From NCBI GenBank assembly GCA_946623195.1, contig CAMOQW010000032.1, positions 1 through 18,684 on the forward strand: a stretch of DNA of 18,684 bases. Reading direction: 5' to 3'. This document shows positions 1 through 6,866 of this stretch, piece after piece (position 1 is the stretch's first letter; each line of letters starts with the position of its first letter). The notes beneath the pieces are model-generated. The model made no database searches. It was not told the DNA's origin and worked only from the letters and a program-made list of their open reading frames with translations. Origin of the DNA: an uncultured Prevotella sp. Its GTDB lineage: Bacteria; Bacteroidota; Bacteroidia; Bacteroidales; Bacteroidaceae. A program made the position numbers and the translations under genes.

Positions 1-128
1 GTACCCACCACGATGACATCCAGCTTCAGCTTGTTCTTCGGGTTGACCAGACGCTGATGAGCCTTATATTCCTTCCATTTCTCAGGCACTGGACCTGCAG
101 GAATCTTTGAATCTAATACTTTAGCCAT
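1..128 (-). CDS. frdA: Fumarate reductase/succinate dehydrogenase flavoprotein subunit, N-terminus only
   Basis: Only the first 42 codons plus two bases lie in the window; the gene runs off the left edge. The reading from the ATG at 128-126 begins [18 protein letters not shown] and reaches the hydrophobic VIVVGT strand that opens the FAD-binding Rossmann fold of this family. This N-terminus (DSKIP, then a KAHQRLVNP segment) is typical of the Bacteroidota enzyme. The subunit carries covalent FAD and interconverts fumarate and succinate on the cytoplasmic face of the inner membrane; in anaerobic Bacteroidales it mainly reduces fumarate. It lies 39 nt after the frdC stop on the same strand, matching the usual C-A-B order, so frdB is expected outside the window. 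The upstream gap is AT-rich without a Shine-Dalgarno site. Confidence 0.9.
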   Translation of the reverse strand, partial: MAKVLDSKIPAGPVPEKWKEYKAHQRLVNPKNKLKLDVIVVG

Positions 129-167
129 AATCTTTCAAATGAAAAATTAAAAATTAAGAAATAATAA

Positions 168-869
168 TTAGCAGCTACCAGCGTAGCAGTACAACGATGG
201 AGCCAACTTCAGGGCGAAAGCCAACACAACCACCAGGAATCCCAGCATGAGCAGGGTGGTGTAGATGAAGCCGATAACCTTCCAGCGGCAGAACCATACC
301 TTGCCGCTGATGCCCAGAGTCTGCATAGCCGACCAGAAGCCGTGAGTCAGGTGGAACCAGATAGCGCAAATCCAGATGACGTAGAGCACTGCGTAGACGG
401 GATTGCTAAATGTTTCGATGATGAAGGCGAAACCGTCGGAGGGCAGGTGTCCGCTACTGAAGCCCACAATCTCAGCAAACATCATGTTGTACCAGAAGTT
501 GAACAGGTGCAGCAACAGGCCCAGCAGGATGATGATACCCAGCACGAGCATGTTCTTGGAAGCCCACTCTACCTTGCCGGGATTGACCTCCGTAGCAATG
601 GCATAGCGATTGTCGCCGCGAGCCTTACGGTTCTGGGCCGTCAGGATGAACGCAAAGACAATGTGAATCACAGCCAGGGCAGCCAAACCCATAGTAGCCA
701 CTACGGCGTACCAGTTGGCTCCCAGCAATTCGCAAATCATGTTGTAAGCCTCGCCAGAGAACAGCGCGACAATGTTCATGCAACAGTGGAATGTCAAGAA
801 CAGAATCAGCGCAATACCCGTTACGGACATTACAACTTTTCTACCGATTGATGAATTAATTAACCACAT
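168..869 (-). CDS. frdC: Fumarate reductase/succinate dehydrogenase cytochrome b subunit
   Basis: The 233-residue membrane protein anchors the FrdAB catalytic subunits, binds heme b and passes electrons from menaquinol to fumarate. About five hydrophobic helices are visible, near residues 12-37, 55-77, 108-130, 157-180 and 196-220. Four histidines placed inside helices, His28, His69, His121 and His173, fit the diheme b558 family (epsilonproteobacterial FrdC type) rather than the two-subunit SdhC/SdhD type. The ATG at 869-867 gives the expected short N-terminus (MWLINSSIGRKVVMSVTG). It is the first gene of the frdCA(B) unit, has its own well-formed promoter at 943-974 and a leader of about 70 nt, and diverges from manC. 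Whether the enzyme runs mostly as fumarate reductase is inferred from the clade. Confidence 0.93.
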   Translation of the reverse strand: MWLINSSIGRKVVMSVTGIALILFLTFHCCMNIVALFSGEAYNMICELLGANWYAVVATMGLAALAVIHIVFAFILTAQNRKARGDNRYAIATEVNPGKVEWASKNMLVLGIIILLGLLLHLFNFWYNMMFAEIVGFSSGHLPSDGFAFIIETFSNPVYAVLYVIWICAIWFHLTHGFWSAMQTLGISGKVWFCRWKVIGFIYTTLLMLGFLVVVLAFALKLAPSLYCYAGSC

Positions 870-879
870 AAATGAATTA

Positions 880-895
880 AAATTATTAATAATTT
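880..895. other. AT-only 16-bp perfect palindrome in the frdC leader
   Basis: The bases AAATTATTAATAATTT are a perfect inverted repeat with no spacer, ending 10 nt before the frdC ATG on the transcribed leader. It could be a protein-binding site or a weak hairpin near the ribosome site. The leader is very AT-rich, so chance is a real alternative. Confidence 0.25.
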
Positions 896-942
896 GAACT
901 TGAAATACTTGATAATAGGTATCACGCGTATGTTTTAGGCTA

Positions 943-974
943 CAAAAGTACTACAAAATTGTGAGACTCGCAAA
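943..974 (-). promoter_or_regulatory. frdC promoter (Bacteroidota -33/-7)
   Basis: On the minus strand a perfect -33 TTTG (974-971) is followed after exactly 20 nt by a perfect -7 box TACTTTTG (950-943), matching TTTG/TAnnTTTG of the Bacteroidota primary sigma factor. Transcription should start near 938, giving a leader of about 70 nt. Confidence 0.8.
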
Positions 975-1044
975 CGTTTTCGGAAGAAATTGGATAATTT
1001 ATACAAAGATTAAATATAAAAATTCTATAAAAAGCTGTCGTTTT

Positions 1045-1076
1045 CTTGTTTAATCAGTAAATATTTTGTACCTTCG
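1045..1076 (+). promoter_or_regulatory. Probable manC promoter
   Basis: CTTG (1045-1048, three of four bases of TTTG) is followed after 20 nt by TACCTTCG (1069-1076, one mismatch to TAnnTTTG). The same -7 variant with the same 20-nt spacing occurs at aroQ, which supports it. The predicted start near 1081 leaves a leader of about 28 nt before the manC ATG. Confidence 0.55.
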
Positions 1077-1108
1077 TCGCTGAATTTTAAACCTATTACT
1101 GTAAATAC

Positions 1109-2200
1109 ATGGAAATAGACCAGAAGAACTATTGCGTTATCTTGGCCGGCGGACGTGGACGACGCCTTTGGCCTTGCAGTCGTGATTTATATCCTAAGCA
1201 GTTCCTCGATTTCTTCGGCACCGGGCGCACTCAGTTGCAAGTCACCTTCGACCGTTTTGCCAAGTTGATGCCCTTAGAGAATATTTATGTTTGCACGTGT
1301 AAGGAATATCTGAACCTGGTGGAAGAGCAGCTGCCGGACGTTCCGTCGCGCAACATTCTGGTGGAGCCGGTACATCGCAATACGGCACCCAGCGTGGCTT
1401 GGGCAGCCATGCGTATTCATCAGAAGGACGCTACGGCCAACGTGGTAGTTACGCCGTCGGACCAGATGGTGCTCAACGAAGAGTCGTATGTCAGGAGTTT
1501 GGAAGTTGGTATCGGCTATGTCACAGAGAATGACGTGCTGCTGTGTATGGGCGTAAAGCCCACGCGTCCTGAGCCGGGCTATGGCTACATCCAGCTGGGC
1601 GATCTCAGTTGCAAGCCTGATGTCTATCGTGTCAAATCTTTTACAGAGAAACCTGAGCGTGAATTTGCCCGTATGTTTATGGAGAGCGGCGAGTTCTATT
1701 GGAATACCGGTGTGTTCATGGCTAACGTGAAACACCTTCTCTACAGTTTCGAACAGGTGTTCCCCAGCGTGCTGCGCAGCCTTCGCTACGATTTCCCGGA
1801 CCATTCCTACGAGGAAGAGCTGCAATTCGTAAGCAACAACTATTCGCTCTATCCCAACCTGTCTATCGACTATGCCATCCTGGAACACAGCAAGGGTGTC
1901 TACGTGATGAAGTGTGATTTCGGCTGGGCCGACTTGGGCACGTGGCATGCCGTCTATGAGTGTATGAGCAGGAGCGAGGGCGACAATGTGGTGGTCGATT
2001 CTGAGGTGATGATGGAGGACTCCCACAACAATGTCATCAAATTGCCTCATGGCCGTCTGGGCGTCATCAGTGGTTTGGACGGCTACATCGTGGCAGAGGA
2101 GGGTAATGTGCTGCTTATCTGCAAGAAAGGCGACTCGTCGGCCTTGGTCCGTAAGTACGTCAACGAGGTGCAGATGAAGTATGGCGACGATTTCGTATAG
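1109..2200 (+). CDS. manC: Mannose-1-phosphate guanylyltransferase
   Basis: The enzyme makes GDP-mannose from mannose-1-phosphate and GTP in the cytoplasm, supplying mannose and fucose units for surface polysaccharides and glycoproteins. The 363 residues contain all family marks: the nucleotide-binding LAGGRGRRLWPCSR (12-25) with PKQF (29-32), TPSDQ (115-119; His is more usual at the last place), PEPGYGYI (154-161), FTEKP (178-182), WNTG (198-201), SIDYAILE (252-259) and GWADLGTW (272-279). The length fits the monofunctional form; the C-terminal phosphomannose isomerase cupin of the roughly 480-residue bifunctional ManC/AlgA proteins is absent. It stands alone between frdC (divergent) and the helix-hairpin-helix gene (convergent, 9 nt away), so it is probably monocistronic. 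Confidence 0.93.
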   Translation: MEIDQKNYCVILAGGRGRRLWPCSRDLYPKQFLDFFGTGRTQLQVTFDRFAKLMPLENIYVCTCKEYLNLVEEQLPDVPSRNILVEPVHRNTAPSVAWAAMRIHQKDATANVVVTPSDQMVLNEESYVRSLEVGIGYVTENDVLLCMGVKPTRPEPGYGYIQLGDLSCKPDVYRVKSFTEKPEREFARMFMESGEFYWNTGVFMANVKHLLYSFEQVFPSVLRSLRYDFPDHSYEEELQFVSNNYSLYPNLSIDYAILEHSKGVYVMKCDFGWADLGTWHAVYECMSRSEGDNVVVDSEVMMEDSHNNVIKLPHGRLGVISGLDGYIVAEEGNVLLICKKGDSSALVRKYVNEVQMKYGDDFV

Positions 2201-2209
2201 CCGAAGCCG

Positions 2210-4219
2210 TTAGAACTTATAGCGCAATGATATCAGGAGGTCGGTCATGGAAGAATGGCCGACCTCTTGCAGTCCGCTCCCTATTGTAGAGCGGTTGAAG
2301 TAGTTGGTGACGCCTGCTTTTCCTTCTACTGTCAACTTGCTGCAGACATCACCTTTGAAAGTCAGTGCATAGCGCAAGCCGTGACCGTAGTAGGAGGGAA
2401 ACGAGAAATCGTGCAGTATGGACGGTTCGTACTGGTAGATTCGTGCGTCATAATCGTCGGTGCAGAACCAGCCGATGTTGGCTTTCACCCTGAACCACCG
2501 GCCTTCCCACGTGGCTTGTTGGCTGACCATGAGTCCCTGCGAATAGCTTCCGTCTTTGATGCGCGTACTGACAGCGTCAGCTTGTGTTCGCAGTGACCAT
2601 CGGGCTGTGGATTCGTAGTTGAGGCGCAGTCTCAGGCGGTGCTCAGGCCGGTTCATGATCATGGTTTTCTCGTCATTGTCGCGCTGCCGGATGTGCAGTC
2701 GGTAGCGCCCTTCGTAAGTCCAGACCTTATGGGTGTGACGAACGGCAAGCAGTACGTCAAGGGCATCGGTGGCTGCTGTCGCCTGATAGCGCGGCCAGCC
2801 GAAATGGGCGTAGTCAAGATAACCCTGCATCAGCCACGAGCGCGTAGGGCTCCAAGTGGCTCCCAAGTAGGCTCCGTGCTCGTTCTGTGTGCCGCTTCCT
2901 TCACCGAAGCTTCTGCTGTGCAGAGCCGTGTACCGCTTGTCATAATAACGGTGCAGTGCCATAAGGGTCAGCGCATCAGTCAGTCGGTAGCTCACGGTGT
3001 GAATCATAGCCATTGCTCCTTGTCTGTTCAGGGCTGTTTCTCCTGCAATGCTCAGCTTGCTGTCGTTGTAGCCGTAGTCCAAGCTTGCATTCAGAAAGCC
3101 ATTGCCCTCAGCGGCATAGCGTTGGTATAGACTCGACTGGATGGGCTGTAGTCGGCGGTCCAGGTGTGAGTAGACCATGTTGGCGTTCATGAAGGCAATG
3201 CCCTTCTGCAAGGTAGGGCGATAGCCCAGAGAGGCCCCTAACGTAGTCTCATGGGTGTTGTTCTTCTTGCTTAGTTCTGTGGTTGTACGGTGATATCCGC
3301 TCGTCAGCAGTGTGCGTGCTGTGCTGTTCTCGTTGAGGGTGGCGTCCAGCGCCCGATAGGAGGCGAACGCCGTCAGCTTCCATTGGCTGCCAATTCGTAT
3401 GGTGGCTCCGGCACCTCGCAGATAGCCGCTCTGCGTACGGGATGTGTGTGCCGCCAGCATGTGTGTGCTTCGTCCCAATGACTGCAGACTGGCCAGCTTT
3501 CCCAAGTAGAATCCGGTATTCATGATCATTCCCATCCCCATCTGTACACGGAAGGTGCCTAAGTTCAGGGCCTCCAGGCATCCCATGTCGCGCAGTTGCA
3601 GATAGTAGGCATAATGGTCGTAACCCCATCGGTTCTTGCCGCTGAAAAATGGTTCGCCGCTGTCTTGTGCTCCCGTCACTCCGAATTTGATGCGGTTCTG
3701 ATAGTTGAACTGGTAGCGCACGTCGTGTCGGAGTTTATATCCCGCATAGCCGTTGCGGTCGCCTCTGCGCTCATAGAGTGGTATCTTGGCCGTTGCCGTC
3801 AGTGTGTGTTTGCCCCATTGTGCTATTTCCTTCATTGAGGGCCAGGTTCGTCTGGCTTGCTCCTCACCAATCGTCACAAAGTTACAGAGCAGTTTCCGAC
3901 GGTCAGGGTCTAGGCTCCGTATCATATAGAGTTCGCTGAGCGAGCGCATGGGTCTGTAGCGGTCCAGGTATTCCGTCAGCTCCTCGATCTGCTGGGCAGT
4001 GAGAAACGGAAACTGTTCCAGTTGTTCGCGTGTTGCCTGATTCAGATTCAGCTTTTCCTCTGCCATGTCTGCCAGCTGTTCCATCGTCTCCTCGCTGTAA
4101 CCCTGCTCCACGTCTTCTGTTGTCATCCATTGGTGCAAAGCCTCCTGCCAGTCGTTGTTTTGCGCTAACAGCAGGCAGGAGATGGTCCAGAGAAGTAGTA
4201 TCAGACAGCATCGTTTCAT
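2210..4219 (-). CDS. Helix-hairpin-helix protein with predicted outer-membrane beta-barrel
   Basis: The protein has 669 residues if it starts at the ATG 4219-4217, which opens with a clean signal peptide (MKRCCLILLLWTISCLLLAQ). An upstream in-frame TTG at 4237 is rejected because the -7 box would lie inside the gene. After the signal, residues about 56-104 form a helix-hairpin-helix segment of ComEA type (LNLNQATREQLEQFPFLT followed by IEELTEYLDRY), the kind that binds the DNA backbone without sequence preference. The remaining roughly 550 residues are rich in alternating aromatic strands (for example YAYYLQLRD, LTLMALHRYYDKRY) and end in RYKF, with the C-terminal Phe common to outer-membrane barrels. 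I know this as a conserved Bacteroidota family of unknown job. It diverges from the DUF4294 gene. A role in handling DNA at the cell surface is only a guess; the motif may instead bind peptidoglycan or protein. Confidence 0.8.
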   Translation of the reverse strand: MKRCCLILLLWTISCLLLAQNNDWQEALHQWMTTEDVEQGYSEETMEQLADMAEEKLNLNQATREQLEQFPFLTAQQIEELTEYLDRYRPMRSLSELYMIRSLDPDRRKLLCNFVTIGEEQARRTWPSMKEIAQWGKHTLTATAKIPLYERRGDRNGYAGYKLRHDVRYQFNYQNRIKFGVTGAQDSGEPFFSGKNRWGYDHYAYYLQLRDMGCLEALNLGTFRVQMGMGMIMNTGFYLGKLASLQSLGRSTHMLAAHTSRTQSGYLRGAGATIRIGSQWKLTAFASYRALDATLNENSTARTLLTSGYHRTTTELSKKNNTHETTLGASLGYRPTLQKGIAFMNANMVYSHLDRRLQPIQSSLYQRYAAEGNGFLNASLDYGYNDSKLSIAGETALNRQGAMAMIHTVSYRLTDALTLMALHRYYDKRYTALHSRSFGEGSGTQNEHGAYLGATWSPTRSWLMQGYLDYAHFGWPRYQATAATDALDVLLAVRHTHKVWTYEGRYRLHIRQRDNDEKTMIMNRPEHRLRLRLNYESTARWSLRTQADAVSTRIKDGSYSQGLMVSQQATWEGRWFRVKANIGWFCTDDYDARIYQYEPSILHDFSFPSYYGHGLRYALTFKGDVCSKLTVEGKAGVTNYFNRSTIGSGLQEVGHSSMTDLLISLRYKF
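2235..2268 (+). terminator. Hairpin beyond manC, possible 3' end of the manC transcript
   Basis: On the plus strand GAGGTCGGTCAT (2237-2248) pairs with ATGGCCGACCTC (2255-2266) around a GGAAGA loop: 11 Watson-Crick pairs and one G-U wobble, extendable by two more pairs. It begins 35 nt after the manC stop and lies inside the 3' end of the convergent gene. No U-tract follows, so it may protect or process the 3' end rather than be a classical terminator. Confidence 0.45.
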
Positions 4220-4223
4220 GCTA

Positions 4224-4231
4224 CAAAGGTA
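4224..4231 (-). promoter_or_regulatory. -7 box of the helix-hairpin-helix gene
   Basis: The minus strand reads TACCTTTG from 4231 to 4224, a perfect TAnnTTTG. Only four bases separate it from the ATG at 4219, so the transcript would start at or within about two bases of the start codon. No good -33 TTTG is visible at 19-22 nt spacing. Confidence 0.55.
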
Positions 4232-4295
4232 TGACAAATATCTTAAACGAAAGAAAAAAAGCCTTTAAAAAGACGCTTGTTTGAAATATTATCCG

Positions 4296-4303
4296 TACTT
4301 TTG
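4296..4303 (+). promoter_or_regulatory. -7 box of the DUF4294 gene
   Basis: TACTTTTG is a perfect TAnnTTTG, placed four bases before the GTG start at 4308, which predicts a near-leaderless transcript. CTTG at 4276-4279 is the nearest -33 candidate but at only 16 nt, so the upstream half is doubtful. Confidence 0.5.
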
Positions 4304-4307
4304 CGGC

Positions 4308-4934
4308 GTGAAACGTAGTGTACTGACTCTATTTGTGCTGTTTCTGGTGCTGACTTGTGTCGCCCAAAACAAGAACAAGGCTGACCAGATGGCTGAAATG
4401 GACAGCCCTACCTTCGTGCCTACCGTCCGAGTCGGTAAGGTGCTGGAGAATGGTGACAGCATACAGTATATGGAGATGAATAATGTCTACGTGTTTCCCC
4501 CCATCGAATTCAGCAGCAAGAAGCAGCAAGGTGCCTATATGCGTCTGGTGAAGAATGTCAAGACGGTGCTGCCTATTGCCAAGGAGGCCAACCAGATTAT
4601 GATGGAGACAGCCGAATATCTGGAGACGCTGCCGACGAAACAGGCCAGGGAGGAACACATGAAACGCGTAGAGAAAAGCATCATGCAGGAGTATAAGCCA
4701 CGAATGAAGAAGTTGACCTACTCACAGGGCAAGCTGCTCATCAAGCTGATCTATCGCGAGAGCCACTCTTCAGGCTACGAGCTCATTCAGGCTTTCCTCG
4801 GTCCGGTGCGCGCCGGTTTCTATCAGGCCTTTGCCTGGGCATTTGGTGCCTCACTCAAGAAACAGTACGACCCAGAGGGTGTCGACCGTCTGACAGAACG
4901 TGTCGTACTGATGGTTGAGGCCGGCCAGCTGTAG
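4308..4934 (+). CDS. Exported DUF4294 family protein
   Basis: The protein has 208 residues from the GTG at 4308. This start gives a typical signal peptide (KRSVLTLFVLFLVLTCVAQ) and a short mature N-terminus. A TTG at 4281 would place the promoter box inside the gene, and the first ATG (4389) would remove the signal peptide. The mature part shows the DUF4294 pattern I recognise: GDSIQYMEMNNVYVFPP, then YMRLVKNVKTVLPIAKEA, a charged helical middle (METAEYLETLPTKQAREEH), and a conserved LIKLIYRESHSSGYELIQAF block. The family is confined to Bacteroidota and its function is unknown; it is probably periplasmic. It diverges from the helix-hairpin-helix gene across an 88-nt gap, and its stop lies 17 nt from the convergent histidine kinase. 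Confidence 0.8.
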   Translation: MKRSVLTLFVLFLVLTCVAQNKNKADQMAEMDSPTFVPTVRVGKVLENGDSIQYMEMNNVYVFPPIEFSSKKQQGAYMRLVKNVKTVLPIAKEANQIMMETAEYLETLPTKQAREEHMKRVEKSIMQEYKPRMKKLTYSQGKLLIKLIYRESHSSGYELIQAFLGPVRAGFYQAFAWAFGASLKKQYDPEGVDRLTERVVLMVEAGQL

Positions 4935-4951
4935 CGATTCCCTCTGCCCAG

Positions 4952-6862
4952 CTATTTCTTTGGTATTCTTATGATGAAGCGGCATCCCTCATGGTAGCTG
5001 GTGTCCAGTGTGAGGTCGCCCCCAAGGTTGATGCAGTGGCGCTTGGTGAGCGGCAGTCCCAGTCCGAGTCCCTCCGAAAGTTCGTTCACCTTCGTGAATG
5101 GCTCGAACATCTGCTCGTAGTAGTTTTCTTCCATCCCGGTTCCAGTGTCTTCAAAGACGAAGCGAACGTCATGATTTGTGGCTGAAACGTGCAGTGAAAT
5201 ATGCTGACCGTCTGAGTATTTAGCTGAATTGTATAGTATTTCACGCAGACTGCGCACCAGATAGAGTCTGTTGGTGTGGACTCTGAACGAGTCTGGCAGT
5301 TCTGTATTGAAATGAATATTCAAATCAGGATAGTGCTTGAGGGTCGACGCTATACTTTCGCGTGCCATCTCATTGCACGACACCATTTCCTTCATCTGAT
5401 TCTTCAGTTCCTCGTCGATACCCGTGTCGGAACTGTCGTAGAGCATCAGCACCATACGATTCAGCGTCAGGGCGTTGTGGTTCATCATGTCCGTCATGCT
5501 CTTCACTTCGTCGGCAGGCAGCATCTTGATGCTGTCGCGCAGCACTTGGGCAAAACCCATGACAATGTTCAGCGGCGTCCTGATCTGATGGGTCATGTTC
5601 TGGATGAACGTTATCTTCTTTCTGGCGGCTTCCTCTGCTATCTGGTTGGCGTGCATCAGTTCCTTGTTGCGGTGGGCTGTCTGCGCATTCATGTGTTCAA
5701 TGTCGCTGATGTGGCGGTTCAGCGATTCCTGCATGGTGGCAAAACTGTTTTGCAGTTTCCCTATAGCATCTTGACGGCGGCTGTGGGGTATCAGCTCGTC
5801 GTAACGTCCGGATGCAATGATTTGCGATTGGTCCAGCAGTCGGTTCAGCGGTCTGATAGCTGTCGCCACGATTTTGTGGCAGAACAACAGGATGAGCGCC
5901 AGGCCGATTAGGATGAGAGGTCCGATGATGTAGGTCAGCTGATAGTAGCTGTACAGAATGTCGCTTTCTGGGCAAATGATGGCCAGGCTCCATTTCGTGC
6001 CTGCCACGGGTTGGTAGCACACCAGGCATGCCTTGCCGCCCACGTTAATCTCCATGAAGCCTTGCTGTCCATTTGTCATCTGGTGCCCCAATGCTATGAT
6101 TTCAGGTTGATGGCGGGCATCCATCCCCGTAAAAATGGTCTTGTTAACCAATTTCGTCGAGTCCGGATGTACGAAGATATGCCCCTGTTCACCCAGCATG
6201 ATGAAGTAGGCGTTAGGGTAGGGCTTTTCCGACTGTATGACCTTCGACAGTTTGGGCAGCGACAGGTCTGACGCGATGACGCCAATGAGGTCTCCCCGCC
6301 GGTTATAGAGCGGTTTGCAGTAGGAGGCAATCATTGCTGATGCTGACAGCGTACCTTCGTTGTAGTCGTTGAAGGGGTCTACCCAGCAGGGCTTGCCCTG
6401 TTGTTTGGGTGTCTTGTACCATGTTTTCTCGAAATATTCGTATTCCCCCTCGCGGACAGTGATGATGCTGTCACCCTCGCGGACGGAATATGCCGAGAAA
6501 AATCGTCCGTATTGGGGGAATGTGTTAGGCTCCATCGTGATAGAACACCCGTTGACGTTGGCATTCAGCATCACAATACGGCGCGAGAGGTTCAGCAAGG
6601 CCTCAGGCTCCAACCGTTCCTGCACCAGCCAGTCGTTGGCATTGGTGGCCGTTTCTACTGTTATCAGGAAACTCCTGATGCGCTGTTCCGTAGTGCTTAG
6701 CACGCTGGAGGCCCGTTCTACGGCTTCCTGCTTGATGTTCCTGCGTGATTTCTGGAATACGATACCTATCGACACGATGAAGACAGGCACTGCCATCAGC
6801 AGAATCCCGATGCTGAGTTTTATCGAGAGCGATTGGCTGATATGTCTGAAGAAGTTTCTCAT
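4952..6862 (-). CDS. Membrane sensor histidine kinase (Cache-HAMP-HisKA-HATPase)
   Basis: This 636-residue kinase has a transmembrane helix at about 15-37, a periplasmic double-Cache-like sensor at about 40-305 (landmarks WY at 148-149, IASDLSL near 196-202, HIFVHPDSTKL near 228-238), a second helix at about 308-329, HAMP at about 330-382 and a coiled coil to about 415. The DHp H-box is MTHQIRTPLN, with phospho-acceptor His425. The ATP-binding domain has an N-box with Asn545 (EILYNSAKYS), G1 DTGTGM (572-577), F-box FEPF (586-589) and G2 GLGLGL (598-603). All catalytic motifs are present, so it should autophosphorylate. There is no receiver domain and no response regulator in the window, so its partner is elsewhere. 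It starts 4 nt after the stop of a related degenerate sensor, implying coupled translation. The ligand is unknown. Confidence 0.92.
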   Translation of the reverse strand: MRNFFRHISQSLSIKLSIGILLMAVPVFIVSIGIVFQKSRRNIKQEAVERASSVLSTTEQRIRSFLITVETATNANDWLVQERLEPEALLNLSRRIVMLNANVNGCSITMEPNTFPQYGRFFSAYSVREGDSIITVREGEYEYFEKTWYKTPKQQGKPCWVDPFNDYNEGTLSASAMIASYCKPLYNRRGDLIGVIASDLSLPKLSKVIQSEKPYPNAYFIMLGEQGHIFVHPDSTKLVNKTIFTGMDARHQPEIIALGHQMTNGQQGFMEINVGGKACLVCYQPVAGTKWSLAIICPESDILYSYYQLTYIIGPLILIGLALILLFCHKIVATAIRPLNRLLDQSQIIASGRYDELIPHSRRQDAIGKLQNSFATMQESLNRHISDIEHMNAQTAHRNKELMHANQIAEEAARKKITFIQNMTHQIRTPLNIVMGFAQVLRDSIKMLPADEVKSMTDMMNHNALTLNRMVLMLYDSSDTGIDEELKNQMKEMVSCNEMARESIASTLKHYPDLNIHFNTELPDSFRVHTNRLYLVRSLREILYNSAKYSDGQHISLHVSATNHDVRFVFEDTGTGMEENYYEQMFEPFTKVNELSEGLGLGLPLTKRHCINLGGDLTLDTSYHEGCRFIIRIPKK

Positions 6863-6866
6863 GGTT

